A DNA stretch of 64,000 nt from Argyresthia goedartella (taxonomy: Eukaryota > Arthropoda > Insecta > Lepidoptera > Argyresthiidae), in contig OX463818.1 of NCBI GenBank assembly GCA_949825045.1, forward strand, positions 30,210,906-30,274,905. The letters are read 5' to 3'. Under the pieces are notes generated by a model. It did not search any database, was not told where the DNA came from, and was given only the letters and a program-made list of their open reading frames with translations. Positions within the stretch are counted from its first letter, which is position 1; every line of letters begins with the position of its first letter. This document shows, in pieces, positions 1-10,287 of this stretch. Made by a program: the position numbers and the translations under genes.

Positions 1-2
1 GA

Positions 3-209
3 AAAGACAAAGTATGCAAAACTGTAAAGGTGCGTACAAGCTTTATGCAAAGATTTTTCAAGTTCCTTGGACCTCATCTCTACAATGAAATCAGCAAACA
101 CAGTGAAATGTACACAAAACCAGTATTTGAAATTAAGAAAACTATATACAAATGGCTAAGATCCCTAACGTATGAGGAAACTGAAAACATTTTAACGATT
201 TTATTCTAA
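3..209 (+). pseudogene. C-terminal end of LINE-1 ORF2 (partial)
   Basis: An open frame of 68 codons enters from the window edge and stops at TAA 207-209. It contains a segment of the form F-x-x-F-L-G-P-x-L-Y-N, resembling the region after the RT domain of CR1/Jockey-group LINEs, where a hydrophobic stretch ending in LYN or LWN precedes the stop. No catalytic motif is visible because only the tail is present. Assignment rests on this pattern plus the downstream UTR and repeat tail. Confidence 0.45.
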
Positions 210-728
210 TACCAAATATGCTACTAATAATTAATAAAAATAAAAAAATTAACAAAATCAATCCACGCTATTAACAAAAATAAAATATGTCAATAGGTAT
301 TTTAAAATAAATATATAATAATAATTAAATATTAATAATTATCAACACTTCCATTCACTACTCACAACAATAAACCATTCAAACATTCCACTTTTCATCT
401 TCTCTATACACACACACATACACATACATTACACAAACTAAGTTATAATTAAAAATTTAATGTTACTTTAATTTCAACTTTATGTTTTAATGTTAATTTT
501 AAATAATTCTGTTCTAATAATTTCAATATATGAATTTTTATTGTAATTTATCATCATGTCAAAAAATTTCCTCCTTTTTAAAACTATTGGAAATTGTGTC
601 ATCTACTGGTGGGAATAATCTACTTATCCTATGCCACAGGGCTTGCCCTTTTTTAGGGAGTAGTGAATATCCCTTGTTCTTTACTGCGTAAAAAACAAGT
701 TTATGTGCATATTTACCTGAATAAAGGT

Positions 729-762
729 TTTCTATTCTATTCTATTCTATTCTATTCTATTT
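729..762 (+). repeat. (TTCTA)n LINE tail
   Basis: Six to seven tandem TTCTA units end exactly where BEL-1 sequence begins. This is the 3' terminal simple repeat of LINE-1. Confidence 0.85.
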
Positions 763-1030
763 CGTAGTTTTAGCCATTCTTTTTCAATATCGTCGGGCAA
801 TAGTTCATCCCAACTCATCTTTTCCATCCACACTCGTTGAAATATAAGTTTTGCTGACACAGTTATGGGTGAGAGCCAGCCAAGCGGGTCGTAGAGTTTT
901 GATATCTCAGATAAAAGACTCCTTTTTGTAGCCTTTTTTGGAGGTTCTTCCATGTCCCAGTTGAGTATGAACACGTCAGAGTTTGGACTCCAGCCGAGAC
1001 CCAAAGTTTTCGTAGTATTTCCTTGTTTAA
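763..1030 (-). pseudogene. BEL-1 RT/RNase H connection domain
   Basis: Translation on the minus strand gives the BEL/Pao signature LYDPLGWLSP, which follows the RT palm domain in this superfamily, preceded by a segment of the type NWD. It lies in a different frame from the RT domain next to it, so a frameshift occurred near 1025. The last codons run into the LINE-1 pentanucleotide tail. Confidence 0.8.
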
Positions 1031-2170
1031 AATTGAAATAGAAAGAAAATTCTTCGTTGATATTTGATCCTCTGATAAAGTTTGCAGTAATTCTGTGCAG
1101 TTACTTGTCCATTTACGTAAGTTCATTCCACCGCCTTGCAATAGTACAATCAGCGTGCGTTGCATTTCTTTGGCGGCTTCGAGTGAGTTATTCCCGCTTA
1201 TCAAGTCGTCGACATAAAATTCGTTTTCCAGTGTTTTTGCAGCCGCGGGGTATTTTTGGCGATCGTCCGAGGCTAACTGTTTTAGGGTTCTCATGGCTAA
1301 CCACGGTGCGCTTTTGGTTCCGTATGTAAAAGTACAGAGGTTCATTTCTTGTAGTGATTCTTCAGTCGAAAATCTCCAAATGATCTTATGCAGATGTTGC
1401 TGTTCTTCAGCGATCCGGATGCAGTGGTACATTTTCTCGATGTCTGCTGTATAGACGTATTTGTAGCTTCTCCATTTTATTAGTAACTCCTGTTTGTCTT
1501 TTTGTAAGTTAGGTCCCTTTTTTATTAAGTCATTCAAGCTATAGTTCGAGCTTGTTTTTTGGGACGCGTTGAAAACGACTCTTAGTTTGGTCGTCGTGGA
1601 CTGCTCCCGTAGTACCCCATGGTGAGGCAAGTAGTATACAGGGCTTGAGTTAGAAATAGTAGTTGCGGGCTGCATGTGGTCCAGATCTATGTATTCCTGG
1701 ATAAAGTCTTTGTACATAGCCGAAAGTTTCGCCAGTCTGTCGAGTCTTTTTTCTAGTTGCAAAAATTGGGCAGTTGCCGCAGATTTAGAGTTTCCCAGTT
1801 TTTCTTCGTAATTCGGGTATAATGGCATCTTGACAACATAAGTTCCATCGCAGTTTCTTTTCGTAGTTTGTTGGTAATATATCTCGCACTCATCATCGGA
1901 TGGTATATCTTCGTTCCCCTCAGTGATGTCTTCTGTTTCCCAGAATTTAGTCAGGTCTTCCAGATTGACCAAGGTTGCGTGACAGTTGAAAGAAGTCTTG
2001 ACATTGCCGCACAGGATCCAACCTAGCTGAGTTTGTTGCGCAATGGGGGATTCATTGGTGCCTCTCAGTACTCTTTCCATGATGATGGTAGAGTAAACCT
2101 CCGCCCCAAACAGTAGATCAATGCCGCGGGACACGTTGAACTCAGGGTCGGCCAGTTTCAGATTGTTCAA
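1030..2170 (-). pseudogene. BEL-1 reverse transcriptase
   Basis: A BEL/Pao reverse transcriptase, which copies the element RNA into DNA inside the virus-like particle. Visible family marks, in order: YLPHHGVLRE, TTKLRVVFNAS, the palm segment YTADIEKMYH, the motif FTYGTKSAPWLAMRTLKQLA and the catalytic box FYVDD. The first palm aspartate and the YVDD box are present, so the domain itself looks catalytically complete. The frame overlaps the protease ORF at its start (2167-2170) and is lost by a frameshift near 1025, beyond which the translation no longer resembles the family. Confidence 0.88.
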
Positions 2171-2592
2171 GTTTTGTTCAAGTTCAAAGATTTGCTCGGC
2201 AAGTTATTTATGAGCTTTTTCATTACCAGTGCTTCTGATTTGAAGGTGAAGACAGAGTTGATGGACTGACATTCAATTCCAATTCGTCCCTTGCAGTCCC
2301 CAGTGACGGTCCCAACGCCTGACACCGTCGCAGTCATATGTTTTCTTAGCAGCCTTAAAAGTTGCGCTGCATTTTCCGTTATTAGATTTACTTGCGAGCC
2401 TTGGTCAAGTAGTGCTCGCAAATGTACATAAGTTCCATTGAGGCCTTTTACTTTGATTTGTACTGTAGTGAGTAGTACCTCCGTTGCGTTACTGGATAAG
2501 TGATTCGACACCTTTTGAGTATAAGTAGGTTGCCGTTGAGTAGAGTAGTTTCTTCCAGAACCCGGAGTTAAGGGTGGTTTCTTCTTCTTCAT
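2167..2592 (-). pseudogene. BEL-1 aspartic protease and gag-pro linker
   Basis: The 141-residue frame contains LLDQGSQVNLIT, the D-x-G-S active-site motif of BEL/Pao retropepsins (DUF1758-type), about 90 residues from the start. The N-terminal 40 residues are basic and Ser/Thr-rich, like the Gag-protease linker. The start shown is only the first ATG in the frame; the real protein would be part of a Gag-Pol polyprotein. Its frame differs from that of RT, with a 4-base overlap. Confidence 0.8.
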
Positions 2593-2773
2593 TTAAAGTT
2601 AAAGTGAACACAGAAAACGGCCATAATGGCTCAAGTCGATTGACTCACGCCGCGCTCAGCTGCTTTCGTTGACGCGATGATAATTGTATCTACCTACCTG
2701 CGCAGTGAGTAAATGAACGATCGAATCAATCAATAACGATTTATTGCATACTTTATCATCAAATTGAGCTAAG

Positions 2774-3987
2774 ATGAGATCCTGTGGGACATGTAGCAAG
2801 CACGTAGGTATAACGGAATTGCTTGAATGCACCAAATGTAATGGAAACTATCATTATCTTTGTGTATACATAACCAGAGCACAATTTGTAAACAAACTAC
2901 AGGATTTACATCGATTATGGTTATGTCCAGAGTATACCAAAATAGCGAAACTAATAAAGCGCGACGACAATTCTGTAAAGATTTCACAATTACCTTTCGA
3001 TGAAACTACCATGTCAACTGATGAGCATATTATCGAAGATCACAGTATAATGGGGGATACTCTAAACAGGGATAGCAAACAAACAACCCCGAATCAGACA
3101 TCCCCACAACATGCTTCTACATTAAAAACCACTGGTACACCTACCCTCGAACAAATTGCGATATTATTGTATGAAAAGTTACAAACCAATACTAATTATC
3201 TAACTGAGTACATAATGTCTGAAATGACAACATTAAAATCTTATGTGCAGCAGGAAATCACTTCAGCGATTAATAATATTAAAATTGAGATAAAAAACAA
3301 TGCAAGAAATATAAAATCCGAACAAAATAATTTGAAAATTGAACTCAAGAAAGTGAATGATAAAATAAATATATTACAAAAAGAAAAAGAGACCCTACAG
3401 AACCAAGTGATAAGTTTGGAAAAAAGTATAATGTCTACAAAAACGGAAAATAATAATAATAGCGCCGCTTGTAACCACGACATTACAAAAAAGCTGGTCC
3501 TATACGGCCTAGAGGAAGACAACCAGGAATGTGAAAAGATCTTCATGACCGAATCATTTACATCTTTCAGGATGTACTCAATATAAATTTACTGGGCTAT
3601 ATAGAAGAAACTAGAAGAATTGGGAAAAAAGGGAATCGAAGGCCAATTATCATAGAACTTATCAGTAAAAAAATGACTAAATATATACTTCAGCATAGTA
3701 CACATTTCAAAAACACGGGGATATCTATATCAAGAATGTTGGACGATACTGCCATCCGAAAAAGGAAGCAACTGCGAGAAATACTGCACGAGCATAGGAA
3801 ACAGGAAAGACACGCTGTAATAAGGGACAATAGATTGCTTATCGACGGCAAGGAATTCCTCTTACAACAACGGCACCACGAGGAACAGGAAACCCATGAA
3901 GACCTCCGGGACCCCAATAGGTCGTCAAGACAAGAAGATCAAACCACCTTATTTCGAGCCTCCAACACCAACACCTTTCGAAGATAA
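2774..3987 (+). pseudogene. LINE-2 ORF1 protein (PHD finger, coiled coil; frameshifted)
   Basis: ORF1 proteins bind element RNA and assist target-primed reverse transcription. The ATG at 2774 opens on CGTCSKH and, after a spacer, CTKCNGNYHYLC, giving the spaced Cys/His ligands of a PHD-like zinc finger (residues 4-35). A Lys/Glu/Asn-rich helix around residues 155-225 looks like a coiled coil. KKLVLYGLEED near residue 240 opens an RRM-like domain. The frame is lost near 3587; the rest continues in another frame at about 3590-3987 (helical, Arg/Gln/His-rich). A PHD-bearing ORF1 is typical of CR1-group elements. Confidence 0.75.
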
Positions 3988-4483
3988 ATTTAGAATTTTT
4001 GTTCAAAACCTACAAAGTATTCACAACAAAACATACATCATAGAAGATTTATTACAAGACTTCGAGTATGACGTAGTATGCTTATCGGAAACCTGGATAC
4101 GGGAAGAAAGAATGCAATTTATGAAGATAAATAATTACACTTTTGCTGCGTCATTCAACAGAAGTTATCAGAAAGGCGGCGGAGTGGCAATCTTAACACG
4201 TGAAGGAGTAGTCTATAAAGAACTGGACGATTTCGCTAAGTTAAGTGTAGAAAATGTAACGGAGTGTTACGCCTTAGAAATACCAGAGCATAACTGTATA
4301 ATTATAAGTATTCATAGATTAGATCGCCATATTGATATATTTTTTAGTATACTAGAAAAAATTGTAGAAAAAGTAAAAAGGTTTGGTACGAATAAGCATG
4401 TGATATTTACTGGGAATTTTAATATCCATGCTGATTGCAAGAAACAGAAAAACAATATCATAAATTATGTGACTGTCTCTTAA
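3896..4483 (+). pseudogene. LINE-2 ORF2 endonuclease domain
   Basis: Apurinic-type endonuclease that nicks target DNA to prime reverse transcription. The start at 3896 overlaps the end of ORF1 by about 90 bases in another frame. Family marks: RIFVQNLQSIHNK (Asn/Gln site), VVCLSETWI (catalytic Glu) and GGGVAIL. The conserved GDFN box reads GNFN here, replacing a catalytic Asp by Asn. A frame change at about 4470 moves the coding sequence to the next frame, where the SDH catalytic box follows (about 4606). Confidence 0.85.
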
Positions 4484-5367
4484 AGTGTAACTTACACCAG
4501 AAAATACATGAACCAACGCGAGTAACTAAAACTACAAAATCGTGTATAGATTTCATATTTACTAACATTAAAAATTCTGCTATATCAGTAATTGATAACG
4601 GCATTTCTGATCATAAAAGTTTACTATATAGTTTTCCAATTAAGGGGAATATACTTAAAACACAAACGCTGTACACAAATAAAAGGATATTTACAAACAA
4701 AAATATGCAATTATTTAAATCTCAAATATCAAAAATCCGCTGGACTGACATTTTATTAAATAACAACAATGATATATCATTGTTGTTATTTAATCAGAAT
4801 TATAATTTATTTGAAACAAATTTGAAAGCAATTTTAGACAAAACTATTCCTAAAAAAAGATTCAGAATAGGGCCTGGAAAGAAGACAAATTGGTTAACTA
4901 AAGGCATAAAACAATCGTGCAAACATAAGAGTCTACTGAAAACTATAGTAAACCAAACTAACAACGCTATAATAAAAACATTTTACGATAAATATAAAAA
5001 AATGCTTAAAAAATGTGTCAAATTATCAAAAAAGAATAATTACTCAAAAATAATGAAAAAATCCTCAAACAGAATGAAATCTATGTGGAATATCGTTAAC
5101 GAGGTTACAAATAATAATAGAAAATTAAAATTAGATCCAATAACCCTAACACAATCGGACAAAGAACCAGAAGAATGCCCCTTAAATATTGCAAATCTAT
5201 GTAATGATTACCTTGCATCTATCGGTGAGTCATCCAAACGGTATGCAGGCCCGGGCCCCGGCTGCCGGCCGGCAGGCAGAGTACGCGCAGAGAGATCTTT
5301 TTTCCTTACACTAGTGACGGAACAGGAAGTCCGCAAAATTATAAAAAAAACTCCCAAGCAAATTTAG
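4470..5367 (+). pseudogene. LINE-2 ORF2 endonuclease end and linker to RT
   Basis: This frame carries EPTRVTKTTKSCIDFIFTN and GISDHKSLLY, the last endonuclease segments with the catalytic SDH, then a long Lys/Asn-rich linker that ends in TEQEVRKIIKKTP just before the RT fingers. Two oddities sit inside: a perfect 40-bp palindrome (4755-4794) and a GC-rich insert near 5248-5288 encoding a Gly/Pro/Arg stretch foreign to the AT-rich context. Confidence 0.8.
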
Positions 5368-5369
5368 CT

Positions 5370-6830
5370 ACGGACATGATGAAATACCTTATATTTTGGT
5401 CAAATAGTGTATTGACGATTTGGAATACCCTTTAACTTTGCTTATTAATCAATCATTTGACGAGGAATGCTTCCCGGAAGTACTAAAAATTGCTAAAATT
5501 AAACCTATTTATAAAAAGGGCGGGAAAAGAGACGACGTGAGTAATTGTAGGCCGATTGCCTTGCTGCCTGTATTTTCAAAAATAATTGAAAAAGCAATGA
5601 CTAAAAGAATTTGTAACTTTTTAGAAAAATATAATTTACTAAATGCAAGCCAGTTTGGCTTCCGTAAGGAACGTTCCACTACACAAGCCGTAATAAAATA
5701 CACACTAGAGGCGTTAAAATACATCGGAGATAAATCTTACGCTGTTAGTATACTGTTAGATATGACAAAAGCATATGACAAAATTTCCCATAATATACTG
5801 TTATCTAAGTTATATGACATAGATATTCGGGGGAAACCACTAGGATGGTTCAAATCTTACTTGAATAATAGACATTAATATGTAGAAATTTAATATCACA
5901 ATAAAGAGACTATGGAGATCGAACTGGTTAAATCATCTTTAAAATGTACGAATTGGTCTATCCCGCAGGGAAGCGTAGTAGGATGTATCCTCTTTATCAT
6001 TTACATAAATGACCTCCCATCTATAATTAATTCCCCGTGCGTATTATTCGCGGATGACGTTTCTTTGTTATTTAAATGTCATGACGATAGCGAAAGCCGA
6101 AAAAATATAATAAAAACATTTAGAATAGTAGAACAATGGCTAAAGGACCACAACCTGGAAATAAACCTGAAAAAAACAAAATTGATGCAATTAAGACCCC
6201 GACAAAAGGCACGATTGAATTTAAAACCGGTTACAGAGGATCTAGGTATTGACGAAACTAATGAATACAAACTGCTAGGGATTACTATTGATACGCATTT
6301 AACGTGGGAAAATCACATTCAGCAAGTGAAAACTAAACTTTCACAACTTACTTACGCACTAGCTACTCTCAAATCTGTAACGCATCAAGAAGCGGCCCTG
6401 TCCGTGTATTATGCCTATGCCTATGCGTGGTTGCGATATGGCATTGTGCTGTGGGGCGATAGTACCAGTGCGCATGACGTCTTCGTGCTACAGAAAAAAT
6501 GCATACGTATTCTCTTCAATATAAAACCAAGAGATAGTTGCAGACCATATTCCTAAAAGAAAAAAATCTACCGTTGCCGCTATATTCATACTTGAGGCAT
6601 CAGTCTTTGTTAGGAAAAATCTGTGCCAATATGATCTCTGTACTAGCGTAAGGCAAAATCACCTACTAGAACTGCCAAAATCAAATATGCAAATAGTTAA
6701 AAACGGACCTAATTACAAAGCTGCCAAAATTTATAACAAAATACCCAATTCTATCAAAGCTGAATCGTTTCAAACCTTTTCACAACCAATTAAAAAAGTT
6801 TCTTGTATCCAAATGTTATTATTCCGTCAA
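5370..6830 (+). pseudogene. LINE-2 reverse transcriptase and C-terminal domain
   Basis: The RT is split over frames at 5420-5878, 5912-6556 and 6557-6830. Motifs in order: IKPIYKKGGK, NCRPIALLPVFSKIIEK, FGFRKERSTTQA, LLDMTKAYDKISH (palm A, catalytic Asp), IPQGSVVGCILF (motif B) and LFADDVSLLF (motif C, catalytic Asp pair). The thumb and C-terminal region include YGIVLWGDST and a later IYNKIPNSIK segment. Catalytic residues are intact; the breaks are a stop at 5876 and frameshifts near 5880 and 6550. Confidence 0.87.
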
Positions 6831-7167
6831 TGAATTCCTTAATGATAAATTTGATAAATAATGTAACATAATATTTTCTTGACATTTTACAATTATACCT
6901 TTCCCAAACCATTTAATTTTGATCTATCGTAATTTTGTATGACTATGTGAAAATTGTATTGAATGTACCTATACCTATATTGTAAATGTTATTATAAATT
7001 AATCTCAAAGTCGACATTTAAATTGCATGCACTACTTTATTACAATTAACGTTTTTAACAATGTGAAACCTGCACTGCTGTTTGCGATGCCCTAACAGGG
7101 TACATGTACCACTATTGTTTTGTACATGTTTGCAAATTAATAAATGAAATGAAATGAAATGAAATAA
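6831..7167 (+). repeat. LINE-2 3' UTR and (GAAAT)n tail
   Basis: AT-rich non-coding sequence ending in five GAAAT-type units at 7141-7166, the poly-pentamer tail of the element. BEL-1 gag resumes directly after it. Confidence 0.8.
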
Positions 7168-7329
7168 TGCATGTCTTTGCTCAAAATCCTTCCATTGAGT
7201 TTCAAGTGATACAAGTCTCTTCGTGAGATAGTTTGGTCTTTTCTTCCTTTCTGCTCCGTCCTTTTTTTAGTTAGCGCAGAGACTTTTTATGTTTTCAAAG
7301 ACTTTGCTCTGAGTTTGTAGTTCAGCCAT
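7168..7329 (-). pseudogene. BEL-1 gag, N-terminal fragment
   Basis: The minus-strand ATG at 7327-7329 opens a frame whose first 19 codons are followed by TAA where BEL/Pao Gag normally has a Tyr in NYKKD; reading on gives the family pattern of a basic KK/RKK stretch, a KRL segment and LETQWKDFEQRH. The same layout is seen in BEL-3 gag at 57432-58142. It encodes the start of the capsid precursor, cut by LINE-2 at 7167. Confidence 0.75.
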
Positions 7330-7740
7330 AGTTATGTTTAGTTGGTACCTTTTAGTTTCAGTAAGTATGAGTAGTATGTAGTTGATGAGTTCGACACGTA
7401 GTAGACGGTGTCCCTTGCTTGTTTCATCAGTAGTAAGTAGTCGCGATGCTTGATTTTGTCAGCGCACGCTAAATTTTCTTCGTAGCTCGACCCGTAGAGT
7501 CGTAGGTCGCACACAGTTCTTCTCAATGCTCCCACAGTCCAAAAACCACAGAAAACACTGAGTTTTCTCGAAGGACCATAATGTATGATCAAGTGCTTAG
7601 TAGACGGCACTTTCCACACAGTTGTACAAAGTTCTAGTAGTGAGTTGTTACGAAAGAAGTAGTAAAGTAGTGGTAGTAATGAAACACGTCATTTTGTCTT
7701 CACTGTAAGTGGTCAACTGAATTTATTACGGTAGAAATAT
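7330..7740 (-). other. BEL-1 leader, primer-binding region and LTR remnant
   Basis: Upstream of gag (minus orientation) is a 240-base leader. At 7569-7580 the minus strand reads TGGTCCTTCGAG, nearly the same as the sequence at the equivalent place in BEL-3 (58339-58352), so it probably marks the LTR/leader boundary and primer-binding site. LTR sequence would then start at 7582 on the plus strand; its outer end near 7740 is not resolved. Confidence 0.5.
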
Positions 7741-8297
7741 GCGGGCTGAGTAAACTGCCACGTTAACAAAACATTATATGCACGGTGTAACCGTACACAG
7801 AGATTTAGATAGTTATTGGATTTATAGGGAATTTTAACTTTAAAACATAGGTACCTCAGGAACCGCTTTTGGATATTTTCAATACGATCTATATAAAAGG
7901 CATAGTTCGGGTTCCATATCTGGGACGCAAACTCAAGGTTACTTCTTACAAATGTACAATATATTTTTTATATTAGTTTTATAGTTTTGATATTAGTAAA
8001 ACTCTTAGATATTCGCATAACAAAACCCAGTGATTTCGAAGCTTTATTGACAATTTTATCAACATGACGATCAAAGAGCAACCTTGAGTCATGGTGTACA
8101 CCGTGATCACGCATTATATTACATCTAGAAAGACCCTGGCCTTGTAAAGCATAGTTTGTGTGAAGAACATTGAATTTACGGGTAAAATTACAGACTTAAC
8201 ATTTAGAAGGATTCAGCTCTAACTTATTGATACAGCAATAATCTTCTAAGCGAGTGAGATCTGCCTGAAGGGCAATCACATCAACATGAGATGATAT
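7740..8297 (-). pseudogene. LINE-3 RT, C-terminal part
   Basis: The minus-strand translation continues the RT of 14519-15423 directly: after the catalytic FSDD and KIYS on the far side of the Gypsy insertion, this part reads IISSHVDVIALQADL, then LEDYCCINKLELNPSKC, HDSRLLFDRHVDKI and LEFASQIWNP, which are the thumb and connection segments of Jockey-group RTs. Two stops are present. It is cut near 7740 before the 3' UTR. Confidence 0.8.
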
Positions 8298-9100
8298 TGT
8301 TACGAGCGTGGGGTTCGTATTTGATAGAAAAGCCACTGAATAAATCCACTAATTAAAACACTCACTTTATTACCCATATTAGGCACTTACAATTCACACG
8401 AACTGTACATAAAATCCACTAAAACACACACACACTATTTCACTAATTATGCACTCACTATTCACACGAAGAGTCTTTCTTTCCGATTATCTTTGTACTA
8501 GCACTCGATCGCAGTTAAAATGTAACTAAACTCGCGCCGGCCGTCGTCGCCTTTTATATCCCGCGGAGCCGCTCTGGACACATTGTCCACACATATCGCG
8601 AATATTCTAGTAAGGACCAGCATGCGGGCCGAGAACATTCGAGACCATATATGTCTCTCTCTAATGGTGCACTCTCTCTGTCACTCCCTTCTCGAATGTT
8701 CCGAGTATAGCTATCTCTTTCTAGTAGTGCTATCTCTGTCACACACTTCTCGAATGTTCCGAGTATAGCTATCTCTTTCTAGTAGTGCTATCTCTGTTAC
8801 TCCTACCGGATATTTCGCCATATAACGATTTGTGCTTCAGAGGCCCATAAGGGGTCCTGAAAACGCCTGAAAACGGGTTTTCAGGTTATGGCGTCATCTG
8901 ATAGAGGGTGCCCTGAAACGGACTGAAAACATGTTTCAGGCGCCTGAAAACGACGGCAACTTGGGTGAAATTGCGATCTTTAGATATGTGATAGAGTAAC
9001 TTCTGAAACGGCCTGAAATGACTTTTCAGCCCGCTGAAAACGCCTCTACAGCACTGAAATTGACGTTCAAAGTTTTTTGACCTAACCTACCGGCGTAACA
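8298..9100 (-). repeat. Gypsy 3' LTR (803 bp)
   Basis: Begins TGTTACG and ends CGTAACA on the plus strand, giving the usual TG...CA ends. In element orientation U3 is on the right, with many CTGAAAAC-type motifs (8850-9060), a TATA box TATAAAAG at 8552-8559 and a polyadenylation signal AATAAA at 8366-8371. Compared with the other LTR it contains one extra 58-bp unit (tandem duplication around 8670-8790). Confidence 0.95.
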
Positions 9101-10287
9101 CTACCCCCTCCTAAGACATGCTCGTCCCGAGCATCATTATTTCCGTGGTATCTGGCCAGCCGGTCAACATGAACAATCTTGCTCGGACTACGAGGATTCC
9201 GCTGGATTCGATACGTGACGTCGTTTATTTTGGTGACTACCTTGTAAGGCCCTTCCCAATTCGGAGATAGTTTCGGGGACTTTCCTACTCGTCGCATAGG
9301 GTTATGTAGCCACACCAACGAACCTTCCTCAAAACCCACTTGATAAGACTTCCGGTCATATCGGGTTTTCATCTTTATGCTAGCGTGGAGCCCGTGATCA
9401 CGTACCAGGCTGTGAACATCATAAATCCGATCCCGCAAATCACTTGCATATTCCGTGATGGTCCTTGGTGTATCGGGCGGACGTCCAGTCAGGAGATCTG
9501 CAGGCAGACGGAGTTCTCTTCCAAAATTCGCATACGATGGAGTAACCGCCGTACTTTCGTGAGTTGCCGACCTATAAGACAACAGGAAGAGGGGGATATG
9601 CCGATCCCAATCTTTTTGATGGCTCTCAACGACCTTGGCTAGATGTCTCTCCAGTGTCTGGTTAAATCTCTCAACCATTCCATCTGACTGTGGATGATAC
9701 GCCGTAGTCCTCGTCTTATGAATTCCCATTATGCGACAAGTCTCCTGAAAGACCGCAGACTTGAAGTTTCTTCCTTGATCACTGTGGATTTCGAGTGGTA
9801 CCCCAAACCGGCAGAATACTTCGTTCACTAACTTTTCAGCTATGGTTACCGCTTCTTGATTAGGAATGGCAAATACTTCAGGCCAATTCGTGAAGTAATC
9901 CATCACGACAAGAATGTACTTGTTTCCGGAGTCCGATGCTGGAAATGGTCCTGCGACATCTAACGCAACCCTTTCCCAAGGGGCTCCCACGTTGTACAAC
10001 TTGAGTGTTCCTCGGCTACGGGTATGCGGTCCCTTGACTGATGCACAGTTAGTGCATCGTTTACACCAATTTTCAACATCTTCTCGGCAGTGAATCCAAT
10101 AAAAGCGTTGCCGAATTTTCATCAGGGTCCTTTTTACTCCAAGGTGTCCACCGGATGTTCCATCGTGAAAGCTTCTCAAAACATCTTTCACCCTTTTCTT
10201 TGGGACAACGACTTGCAGGTGAGCATCCTTCCCATTTGTTGATTCCCATTTTCTACATAGAACGCCATTATGCATAACCAAGCTATC
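9082..10287 (-). pseudogene. Gypsy integrase
   Basis: Integrase inserts the element cDNA into chromosomes. The zinc-binding HHCC domain (HDGTSGGHLG ... CKRCTNC) is followed by the core with VALDVAGPFP (first Asp), IHSDQGRNF (second Asp) and GMVERFNQTLE (Glu), and the C-terminal domain ending in GPYKVV and HVDRL. All three catalytic acids are present. The frame is continuous with RNase H but separated from it by a TAG near 10282, where a Trp codon is expected. The ORF runs 19 bases into the 3' LTR. Confidence 0.9.
9101..9115 (-). promoter_or_regulatory. Gypsy polypurine tract
   Basis: The minus strand reads CTTAGGAGGGGGTAG immediately before the 3' LTR. Such a tract primes plus-strand DNA synthesis. 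It lies inside the end of the integrase frame, whose stop codon is at 9082-9084 within the LTR. Confidence 0.85.

Larger units (their letters stand above)
1..763 (+). mobile_element. LINE-1: 3' end of a CR1/Jockey-group non-LTR retrotransposon
   Basis: The piece holds the last codons of an RT-type ORF2 (3-209), an AT-rich 3' UTR and a pentanucleotide tail of TTCTA units at 729-762. A short coding end, long AT-rich UTR and simple-repeat tail are the normal 3' anatomy of insect CR1/Jockey-group LINEs. The tail abuts BEL-1 coding sequence directly, so the LINE is inserted in or joined to BEL-1. The 5' part lies outside the window. Confidence 0.6.
763..2640 (-). mobile_element. BEL-1: protease-RT part of a BEL/Pao LTR retrotransposon
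   Basis: Minus-strand BEL/Pao coding sequence in the order protease (2167-2592), RT (about 1030-2170) and the RT/RNase H connection (763-1030). Most of RNase H and all of integrase are missing because LINE-1 cuts the element at 763. The 5' portion (gag start, untranslated leader) reappears at 7168-7740, so LINE-2 separates the halves; the middle of gag is not found on either side and must have been deleted. Confidence 0.85.
2641..7167 (+). mobile_element. LINE-2: near full-length CR1-like LINE
   Basis: A plus-strand element of about 4.5 kb in normal order: 5' UTR (about 2641-2773), ORF1 with a PHD-type zinc finger, ORF2 with apurinic endonuclease and RT, 3' UTR, and a (GAAAT)n tail at 7141-7166. 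It is inserted in the gag region of BEL-1. ORF1 is broken by one frameshift and ORF2 by at least three frame changes, and the endonuclease has lost a catalytic aspartate, so this copy is dead. The 5' boundary is approximate. Confidence 0.85.

Noticed and set aside
3241..3546. Hydrophobic minus-strand frame opposite LINE-2 ORF1
   Set aside because: Reverse complement of a Lys/Asn/Glu-rich coiled coil yields Phe/Leu/Ile-rich translation; not a gene.
7338..7619. 93-codon minus-strand frame upstream of BEL-1 gag
   Set aside because: It lies in the leader and LTR region, spans the presumed primer-binding site and has no domain.
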